From an uncultured Mucilaginibacter sp. (lineage in GTDB: Bacteria; Bacteroidota; Bacteroidia; Sphingobacteriales; Sphingobacteriaceae), in assembly GCA_903927645.1 (NCBI GenBank), contig CAIYNX010000062.1:1-46216 (forward strand): a stretch of 46,216 nt of DNA, in the 5' to 3' direction. Both the position numbers and the translations under genes were made by a program. Numbering within the stretch: position 1 is the first letter of the stretch; each line of letters begins with the position of its first letter. Below the pieces are notes generated by a model, which did no database searches, was not told the origin of the DNA, and saw only the letters and a list, made by a program, of their open reading frames with translations. This document shows positions 40,087 to 46,216 of this stretch, piece after piece.

Positions 40087-42243
40087 TTAAGACATTACTT
40101 CCAAGATACTATCTGTAACTTTACTTATATCCACACTTATTTTATTTATAAAACCAAGTTGCTCAAGCAATAGAAGATCGTCTGTAGTATGAATTTTTTC
40201 GGTATTCGTATTAGATGTTAATTCTTTTCCAATATTTAAAGAAGCAATCTTACCACCCATTTTCTTATTACATTCGTTTAAAACGGCTATACTTTTTTTA
40301 ATAAGCTTTAAATTATCAGCTGAGGTTTTGTTTATACCCTTGCTTGCAAGGCCAGCTGCAATAGTGGCTATGTACGAAGATAAAATATGGTTTAAAACTA
40401 CAAACTTATGGACATCTTTGATGTTTTTTTGTTTGCTTTTTGGCTCTGAAGCCATTCTTTCAAATGCGGCAGATAAATTGGCCGAATTAACAAAAACATC
40501 TTTACGGGCAAGTTTATATTCAACTTTATTTACTTCCATACCCCAAATAATATTGGCTATTTTTACTAAATAGTTAGTATTGGCATATACTACACTTTTA
40601 AGGTTATCATTTATTTTTTGAAATTCCCAACTAGGAAATAATAAATAGCTTGCCAAAAAGGCTATTGTTGATCCGATTGCAGTATCAATTATTCGTTCCT
40701 GTACCACCATGCCTACCCCCAATAATTTAAAAAGTATAAGAATATACGGTGTCATAAAAATTACACTTACTATGTAATTTAATCGTAGAAAACTGTAGGT
40801 TCCTATCATAAAAACAACCAGTAGGATAAACTCAGTTGTTTTATCGTTAATAAATAACAAAATCAATATGCCAATAATACCTCCTCCAATGGTACCAACC
40901 AATCTTTCAAAGTTTCTTTGTTTTGATAAACTAAAACCTGGCTTTAGTATTACTATAATGGTTAGTAATACCCAATAACTATGATGACCAATGGCTATGG
41001 TACTAGCAGTTATATAACCAATAAGGCAAACTATTGAAACACGGAGTGCGTGTTTAAAAATGATTGATTTGAATGTAAGGTTATTAAAAAAGATAGATGG
41101 TGAATAATCCTGACTCGTTACAAACCTTGAATATTCCATATCTAAATCATTTTCAATTAAGGTTTCTGATGATTTAGAATGATAGTAATTATATATACTG
41201 GTTATGCGGCTATTTAAATCGCGTAAATTAACTAGTATTTTTTTGAGTGCAAGGTTACTAATACCCTTATCTTGTTCTTTTATTTTATCAATTTTAATTT
41301 TTAATTCGTCCAAGCCAACATTGAAATATTTTAATCTTTTTTTACGGTTATTAGTTAATACCATGTAGGCAATATTATCAACCTCATTGGCCATCTCTAC
41401 TAAAATTTCGGCTATTTGACTAAGTATGCCAGTATCTTTAAACTTTTCTCTGATAGATGAATAGTCATAATGGGTAGCCATTATTTTCTCAAACATATCC
41501 ACTACATCAATAAAGGTTAATATTAAAATCCTACCGGCATTGTTTGATTCATTAACCAAAATCCTGCTCTTAAATAATATTTCCCGAACCGCGTCCTGGT
41601 CCTGACTAACCTTTATTTGTTGAGATACCAACTTCTTGTAATTCTCGTCAATAGCAACCTCATGTACATAAAAGTCGGCTTTAATTCTTAAAAATCGGGC
41701 AATATCTTTTATGCTTTCACCCAAAGTTTGTTGAGCTGCCCTATATGGCCTAACCTTAATAAAAACAATGCTAAACAACATATACCATACTCCACCAGCC
41801 AAAAGGATTGCACTAAACCCCAATACTTCATCTGGTTTTAGTTGCTTGTCGAGCATAAAAATCATCACAAGTAAGGCCGATGTCCCAATTGAACCTGCTC
41901 TATTTCCATAAATAACAAAAAGGGAAAATAATAAGGAAAATAGCGTTATTTCTATTCCAAGGGTATATGGATTTAATCGAGCAAAGCCTGTAGTAACAGC
42001 CACTACAAATAAAAAAATATTTCCTATAGCCATCCCATTTCGCTTGTATAAAACAGGACCCGGGTTATCATTTACACAAATGCACAGCGCTCCCAATGAT
42101 AAGGCCAAACCAATATCAAAGTGATTTAATTGTATTGATACCAAAGCAGGTATCAATATGCCCAATGATATCCGTAAACCATCTGAAAAATATTGGCTAT
42201 AAAAAAAACCCTTTAATTCTCTGTGGTTGATTTTTAATAACAT
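40087..42243 (-). CDS. FUSC-family (YccS/AaeB-like) inner membrane protein
   Basis: This is a putative aromatic-acid or fusaric-acid exporter component of the inner membrane. From the ATG at 42243 (MLLKINHREL) it is 718 aa. It has two membrane blocks of about six helices each (residues about 15-170 and 380-530). Between them lies a cytoplasmic helical domain (about 180-370), and a C-terminal cytoplasmic domain follows the second block. The halves begin similarly, FSDGLRISLGILIPALVSIQ and FKHALRVSIVCLIGYITAST, the repeat structure expected of FUSC proteins. No membrane-fusion or outer-membrane efflux partner is adjacent. A TTG at 42276 in the same frame is less likely as start. Confidence 0.87.
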   Translation of the reverse strand: MLLKINHRELKGFFYSQYFSDGLRISLGILIPALVSIQLNHFDIGLALSLGALCICVNDNPGPVLYKRNGMAIGNIFLFVVAVTTGFARLNPYTLGIEITLFSLLFSLFVIYGNRAGSIGTSALLVMIFMLDKQLKPDEVLGFSAILLAGGVWYMLFSIVFIKVRPYRAAQQTLGESIKDIARFLRIKADFYVHEVAIDENYKKLVSQQIKVSQDQDAVREILFKSRILVNESNNAGRILILTFIDVVDMFEKIMATHYDYSSIREKFKDTGILSQIAEILVEMANEVDNIAYMVLTNNRKKRLKYFNVGLDELKIKIDKIKEQDKGISNLALKKILVNLRDLNSRITSIYNYYHSKSSETLIENDLDMEYSRFVTSQDYSPSIFFNNLTFKSIIFKHALRVSIVCLIGYITASTIAIGHHSYWVLLTIIVILKPGFSLSKQRNFERLVGTIGGGIIGILILLFINDKTTEFILLVVFMIGTYSFLRLNYIVSVIFMTPYILILFKLLGVGMVVQERIIDTAIGSTIAFLASYLLFPSWEFQKINDNLKSVVYANTNYLVKIANIIWGMEVNKVEYKLARKDVFVNSANLSAAFERMASEPKSKQKNIKDVHKFVVLNHILSSYIATIAAGLASKGINKTSADNLKLIKKSIAVLNECNKKMGGKIASLNIGKELTSNTNTEKIHTTDDLLLLEQLGFINKISVDISKVTDSILEVMS

Positions 42244-42261
42244 TTCTAAATTGTAAAATTT

Positions 42262-42301
42262 AAAAAAAGGAGACAATCCAGTTATGTGATTGGTTTACTC
42301 C
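42262..42301 (-). promoter_or_regulatory. Terminator-like hairpin in the FUSC leader
   Basis: On the minus strand GGAG pairs with CTCC and CAATC with GATTG around a 9-nt loop. The two stems are separated by an asymmetric internal loop (5 against 1 nt), and seven T follow (the A-run at 42262-42268). It ends 19 nt before the FUSC start codon. No gene lies upstream on that strand for it to terminate, which suggests attenuation of FUSC itself. Confidence 0.45.
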
Positions 42302-42311
42302 TGCAATTTTG

Positions 42312-42360
42312 GTGAAAGTTTATTTTCAAAATAAACAGGCAATAATTATTGTATTTTCAC
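42312..42360 (-). promoter_or_regulatory. Structured element (three-way junction) in the FUSC leader
   Basis: GTGAAA/TTTCAC (42312-42317 with 42355-42360) encloses two hairpins: 42318-42336 (8-9 bp, GTTTATTT arms, stacked directly on the outer stem) and 42340-42351 (CAAT/ATTG around AATT). It precedes the terminator-like hairpin at 42262-42301 and lies within the leader predicted from the -7 box at 42391-42398. High A/T content makes chance pairing likelier than in the TonB-receptor leader. Confidence 0.35.
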
Positions 42361-42390
42361 TTTATTTATCTGGTATAAAGAAATCCACTG

Positions 42391-42398
42391 CAAATTTA
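42391..42398 (-). promoter_or_regulatory. -7 promoter box TAAATTTG for the FUSC gene
   Basis: This perfect TAnnTTTG lies 147 nt before the ATG at 42243, giving a long leader of about 143 nt that contains both structured elements described here. From there to ppc (42399-42582) I see only A/T-rich sequence and near-match -7 boxes (TACATTTA type) for ppc. Confidence 0.4.
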
Positions 42399-42582
42399 CA
42401 TTTTTTTAATATTTATATGGTATTATAATAAAAATTGCAATAATTTTATATTAGCATTGTTAATTACATATTTTTATTACATTTATAAAATAATATCTTA
42501 ATGAATTAAAATCATGGATACTATGTCTAAAATTTAGTCATTAACCAATTTTTTTGAACACCTATTTAAGTACTTAATTGAT

Positions 42583-45165
42583 ATGCCATCAACTTTAAAA
42601 CTCAGTCAGAGGGAAACCGCCTTTAACAATGAAGTTGTTACCCGTTTTGAGTTGTACAACAGTTTATTTCAAACATTACCTTTTTATCAGGTAAAAGATA
42701 CTGGGATACTATTACCATTCTTCAGTTCACATTGCGAAAAGGAGGCAAATAACCTGGTATCCCCGTCAACAATTATAAGTTCTTTTTTTAATAAATATGT
42801 TCCGGGTATTGATGATCGTGAACAAATAAACAGGATGTTTAGGTTTATTCAATATATTGAAAGACAGGTTGTACTATTTGATGCCATTGAAGATTCCTCA
42901 TTTGGTAAAATTGGACGCTCGGATGATAGCGGTACCTTACAAAGTTTATTACAACAGGCAGCGGTTAGTGAACAAGCCAGAGATAAAATAAGTGAAAAAT
43001 TGAATGATTTTTCTTTGCGATTGGTACTTACTGCGCATCCTACCCAATTTTACCCCGGAACGGTGCTTGGCATAATGACCGACTTAATTGAGGCTTTGAA
43101 AATCAACGATATCAATACCATTGATGTATTATTACAACAATTGGGTAAAACGCCCTTTTTTAATAAAACTTCGCCAACACCGGTTGATGAGGCAATTAGT
43201 TTGGCTTGGTTCCTGGAAAATATTTTTTACCACGCATTATCAGGTATTCAATCAAAATTGGAAGAAGAATTTGATATTAAGCCAGATGGCATAAATCAAT
43301 TGTTAGAATTGGGTTTTTGGCCGGGGGGCGATAGAGACGGAAATCCAAACGTAACTACTGAAACTACAAAAGCTGTTGCAAGTTTTTTAAGACAAAGAGT
43401 TTTTAGATGTTATTACCGCGATTTCAGACTACTTAAACGTCGAATAACTTTTAGAGGTGTTGAAAAAGCAATGGCTACACTTGAAAAGCTTATATACCAG
43501 AATGCAAATAATTTAGAGGATCCGGAAGATTTGCAATCAAAATTAATTGATTTGTTGCAATCAATTAGCCAAACTTTAATAGATGAACACGATGCGCTAT
43601 TTGTAGATATTGTTAATGACCTGATAAAAAAAATAAAGCTATTTGGCTGTTATTTTGCTACGCTTGATATTAGGCAAGATAGCAGGATCCTTAGAAGTGT
43701 ATTTAATTTTTGTACTGATGAAGCGGGTATTGACACAGGTATACCTACTGGTTATAATTTGTTAAATGAAAAGGAAAAATTAGCCCAATTAACTTTCAAT
43801 GAAGCTGATTATCAATGTCCTGATGATGCGGATAGTATGACAAAGGATACTTTGAATACCATCAGACTGATTAAGCAAATACAATATTCAAATGGCGAAA
43901 AGGGTTGCCAACGTTTTATTATAAGTAATTGCCAACAAGCCTCTGATATACTGCAACTAATAACTTTGTTTTTATGGAGTGGATGGAAAAAGGATAGCTT
44001 GAGCGTTGATTTTATGCCATTATTTGAAACTGTGAACGATTTGAAATCATCCGCAGCGGTAATGGAAAGTTTATACACTCATCCTTTTTATGCCGAACAC
44101 TTAAAGAAAAGAGGCAATAGACAAACCATAATGCTCGGTTTTTCTGATAGTACAAAAGATGGTGGATACTTAATGGCAAATTGGTCGATCTATAAAGCAA
44201 AGGTTGAACTTACTGCCATGGCAAGGAAATATGGCGTACAATTGGCTTTTTTTGATGGCAGGGGTGGTCCACCTGCAAGGGGAGGTGGCAAAACGCATCG
44301 ATTCTATGCTTCTATGGGAGAAGAAATTGCCAATGAACACATACAATTAACCATACAAGGGCAAACAGTGAGCTCGCAATATGGTTCTGTTGAAACCGCA
44401 AGGTTTAATATGGAACAATTGATAAACGCTGGAGTGGTATCAGCAATAAACCCAAATAGTGATGATTTACTAAAGCCAAATCAAAAACATTTGATCGCAG
44501 AAATGGCTGATGAAAGCTATCAGCTATTTTTAGCCCTGCGTCAGCATCCATTATTTGTTGAATATCTTGAAAAATTTAGTCCTTTAAAATTATTATCGCA
44601 CATAAATATAAGTAGCAGGCCAACAAAACGCAATGTTGGTGCCGCCTTGAAACTTGAAGATTTAAGAGCAATTAGTTTTGTAACCTCCTGGAGCCAACTT
44701 AAACAAAGCATACCTGGCTTTTATGGAGTAGGTACTGCGCTTCAAAAAATGAAGAACGATGGCAATTGGGAAGAAATTAAAGTTCTTTACCAAACTTCAG
44801 GATTTTTTAAAACCATGTTGGATAATTGCATCATGTCAATGTCTAAATCGGATTTTAGGGTTACTGCTTATTTAGAGCATGATCAAAAATTTGGGTCTTT
44901 TTGGAAATTATTGAAAGATGAATTTGAGTTAACAAAATCATTATTATTAGAATTAACGGGTAGTAAATATTTAATGGATGAATTTCCGGTTGAACGTAAA
45001 TCAATAGCAATAAGAGAAAAAATTGTTTTGCCTTTGGTAATCATCCAACATTTTGCCTTACAATGCTTAAATAATTCTAACGATGAAGAATTAAATAAAA
45101 TTTATAATAAATTAGTTATTCGTACAGTGTATGGTATTGTAAACGCAGGTAGAAATCTAGCCTAA
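42583..45165 (+). CDS. ppc: Phosphoenolpyruvate carboxylase
   Basis: It carboxylates phosphoenolpyruvate to oxaloacetate, replenishing the TCA cycle. The 860-aa product has the catalytic His152 in LTAHPTQF (with Q where most families have E), GFWPGGDRDGNPNV (244-257), YGVQLAFFDGRGGPPARGGGKTH (about 550-572, the catalytic Arg/Gly loop) and SQYGS. The C-terminus is GRNLA rather than the common RNTG, but the Asn used for aspartate feedback in E. coli is kept at 858. It is monocistronic. The 185 bp to tmk contain only the tmk promoter. Confidence 0.96.
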   Translation: MPSTLKLSQRETAFNNEVVTRFELYNSLFQTLPFYQVKDTGILLPFFSSHCEKEANNLVSPSTIISSFFNKYVPGIDDREQINRMFRFIQYIERQVVLFDAIEDSSFGKIGRSDDSGTLQSLLQQAAVSEQARDKISEKLNDFSLRLVLTAHPTQFYPGTVLGIMTDLIEALKINDINTIDVLLQQLGKTPFFNKTSPTPVDEAISLAWFLENIFYHALSGIQSKLEEEFDIKPDGINQLLELGFWPGGDRDGNPNVTTETTKAVASFLRQRVFRCYYRDFRLLKRRITFRGVEKAMATLEKLIYQNANNLEDPEDLQSKLIDLLQSISQTLIDEHDALFVDIVNDLIKKIKLFGCYFATLDIRQDSRILRSVFNFCTDEAGIDTGIPTGYNLLNEKEKLAQLTFNEADYQCPDDADSMTKDTLNTIRLIKQIQYSNGEKGCQRFIISNCQQASDILQLITLFLWSGWKKDSLSVDFMPLFETVNDLKSSAAVMESLYTHPFYAEHLKKRGNRQTIMLGFSDSTKDGGYLMANWSIYKAKVELTAMARKYGVQLAFFDGRGGPPARGGGKTHRFYASMGEEIANEHIQLTIQGQTVSSQYGSVETARFNMEQLINAGVVSAINPNSDDLLKPNQKHLIAEMADESYQLFLALRQHPLFVEYLEKFSPLKLLSHINISSRPTKRNVGAALKLEDLRAISFVTSWSQLKQSIPGFYGVGTALQKMKNDGNWEEIKVLYQTSGFFKTMLDNCIMSMSKSDFRVTAYLEHDQKFGSFWKLLKDEFELTKSLLLELTGSKYLMDEFPVERKSIAIREKIVLPLVIIQHFALQCLNNSNDEELNKIYNKLVIRTVYGIVNAGRNLA

Positions 45166-45314
45166 AGCCTGTTTGAACGCAATGAATTTTAGATAGATAT
45201 TTTAATTTAGCAATAAAAGCGTCTATATATTCATTAAAATTTGGGGCTAAGGCATTGTTATATTTAAAAATTTAATCGCTTTTCATCTTTTCAAAATCCA
45301 TCGTATTAGGTTTG

Positions 45315-45322
45315 TATATTTG
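45315..45322 (+). promoter_or_regulatory. -7 promoter box TATATTTG for tmk
   Basis: This perfect TAnnTTTG lies 28 nt before the tmk ATG at 45351. Confidence 0.45.
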
Positions 45323-45350
45323 GTGCAGGTAACAATCCGTAAATTATTTA

Positions 45351-45974
45351 ATGAAAAAAAACTTTTTTATAGCAATTGAGGGTATTGATGGTAGTGGTAA
45401 AAGCACGCAAATAAAATTATTAAAAGAGAATTTCGAAAAGGAAGGTTATAAAGTTTATACAACTTTTGAACCTACTGATAGTGAAATAGGCAAAATGATT
45501 CGAAATATATTCAGCAATAAGATGGAAGCCGACCACAAAACCATCGCTGCTCTATTTGTTGCTGATAGATTGCATCATATTTTAAATACCCAAGATGGTA
45601 TTTTAAAAAAATTGGCCGAAGGCTATACAGTAATTACAGATAGGTATTACTTCTCATCATACGCCTACCATAGTGTTCATGTTGATATGGATTGGGTTAT
45701 TGCATCAAATTCCCAAAGCGCACAGTTATTAAAACCTGATTTAAATATTTATATTGATATAGACCCAGAAATTAGCATGAAAAGAATTAATGCTGGACGG
45801 GAGTCAACCGAATTGTATGAAACCCTGGAAAATCTTCAGAAGGTAAGGGCAAAATATCTGGAAGTTTTTGAAAAGCTTAAAAATATAGAGAAGATTTTAT
45901 TCATTGACGGTAATATGCCTACCGAAATAATTTCAAGAAATATATGGGAGAATACTAAAAAGATTATCGGATAA
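45351..45974 (+). CDS. tmk: Thymidylate kinase
   Basis: It phosphorylates dTMP to dTDP with ATP, following the ThyA step encoded at 19898. The 207-aa product has the P-loop GIDGSGKST (11-19), FEPTDSEIG (39-47), the dTMP-binding DR motif D72-R73, and DRYYFSSYAY (97-106). Its P-loop Asp-Gly-Ser and the lid region (MKRINAGRES, about 143-152) are of the usual bacterial kind. The lid carries an Arg (R150) and follows the two-Arg pattern. It is monocistronic. Confidence 0.96.
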   Translation: MKKNFFIAIEGIDGSGKSTQIKLLKENFEKEGYKVYTTFEPTDSEIGKMIRNIFSNKMEADHKTIAALFVADRLHHILNTQDGILKKLAEGYTVITDRYYFSSYAYHSVHVDMDWVIASNSQSAQLLKPDLNIYIDIDPEISMKRINAGRESTELYETLENLQKVRAKYLEVFEKLKNIEKILFIDGNMPTEIISRNIWENTKKIIG

Positions 45975-46015
45975 CTAAAGCTTAATGCTACAATTTAGTG
46001 TCCTTATTAGTTTAT

Positions 46016-46195
46016 TTAATTTTTTGAATAAACGTATAATTTTTTTGTTTTTAATACTTCTTCAATTTTTGCAGATTTTATAATGATTTTGTTATTCAAA
46101 AAAGTAACTTTAAATAGCTTTTTACCAATTTTTATTATTAAAAAATTATCAAAACTTAGTATTTCAAAAAATGAATCTTTGTTTTTCATATACAT
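46016..46195 (-). CDS. Short hypothetical open reading frame at the window edge
   Basis: A 59-codon frame starts ATG at 46195 (or the second Met at 46189) with an in-frame TAA just upstream, so it is complete. The product begins MYMKNKDSFFEILSF and is Lys/Ile-rich with alternating hydrophobic and charged stretches (FLIIKIGKKLFKVTFL). There is no signal peptide. I recognise no family. A chance open frame is possible in such A/T-rich sequence, but it fills an otherwise empty 240-bp tail and its hydrophobic pattern looks protein-like. Confidence 0.35.
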   Translation of the reverse strand: MYMKNKDSFFEILSFDNFLIIKIGKKLFKVTFLNNKIIIKSAKIEEVLKTKKLYVYSKN

Positions 46196-46216
46196 TTTAT
46201 TAAATAATTAAATTAA

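Noticed and set aside
1-46216. CRISPR arrays, tRNA or rRNA genes, toxin-antitoxin or defence islands
   Set aside because: I read all intergenic gaps and saw no regular repeat-spacer pattern, cloverleaf or rRNA motif; every long gene has a housekeeping or envelope assignment.

Overview
The window is a low-G+C chromosomal segment of a Bacteroidota bacterium, most likely of the Sphingobacteriales (Pedobacter-like). The evidence is a fused SecDF, a CarboxypepD_reg-like TonB-dependent receptor, a Bacteroidota-type long Lgt, WbqC and DUF4468-type proteins, and a promoter element of the form TAnnTTTG (the Bacteroidota -7 box) in front of most transcription units. It is almost entirely housekeeping and envelope genes. 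I saw no rRNA, tRNA, CRISPR array, insertion sequence, prophage or replication origin.

Layout. 1-3.3 kb: a TonB-dependent receptor (minus) with a long structured leader. 3.3-8.9 kb: envelope genes (WbqC-like, LpxL-like acyltransferase, GT2 glycosyltransferase), then aroQ and a large MscS-type channel on the minus strand. 8.9-15.1 kb: xerD, prmC divergent from ribD, an EamA exporter, YigZ, a small secreted protein with a three-hairpin 3' end, DUF1304, and rpiA. 15.4-22.9 kb, mostly minus strand: a DUF4468-like protein, secDF, folA, thyA, a LapA-like small membrane protein and an OmpA lipoprotein, with ispE on the plus strand. 23.2-26.3 kb: rpe, then serC and serA (serine biosynthesis). 26.2-29.2 kb: a translationally coupled minus-strand operon GT87 - GT2/DPM1-like - polysaccharide deacetylase. 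29.5-32.3 kb: a beta-CASP metallo-hydrolase, DUF4337 and YajQ. 32.5-35.5 kb: ppk1-ppx, the polyphosphate operon. 35.5-40.1 kb: a candidate small RNA, ubiX, then mtaB-lgt-gtrA-like-inositol monophosphatase. 40.1-46.2 kb: a FUSC-family membrane protein with a structured, terminator-bearing leader, ppc, tmk and a short minus-strand open frame at the edge.

How the genes fit together. ThyA regenerates dihydrofolate that FolA reduces, and Tmk phosphorylates the dTMP product. SerC and SerA are two consecutive steps of serine synthesis. RpiA and Rpe belong to the pentose phosphate pathway. PPK1 and Ppx make and degrade polyphosphate. The GT87/GT2/deacetylase operon matches, by enzyme class, the lipid A aminosugar modules ArnT/ArnC/ArnD and FlmK/FlmF2/NaxD, and may decorate lipid A or another envelope glycan with a de-N-acylated sugar.

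The least explained signals are non-coding: a three-way-junction leader before the TonB receptor, a second three-way-junction plus terminator-like leader before the FUSC gene, a roughly 74-nt candidate sRNA between ppx and ubiX, and -7 boxes so close to the starts of ribD, rpe and aroQ that their mRNAs should be leaderless.
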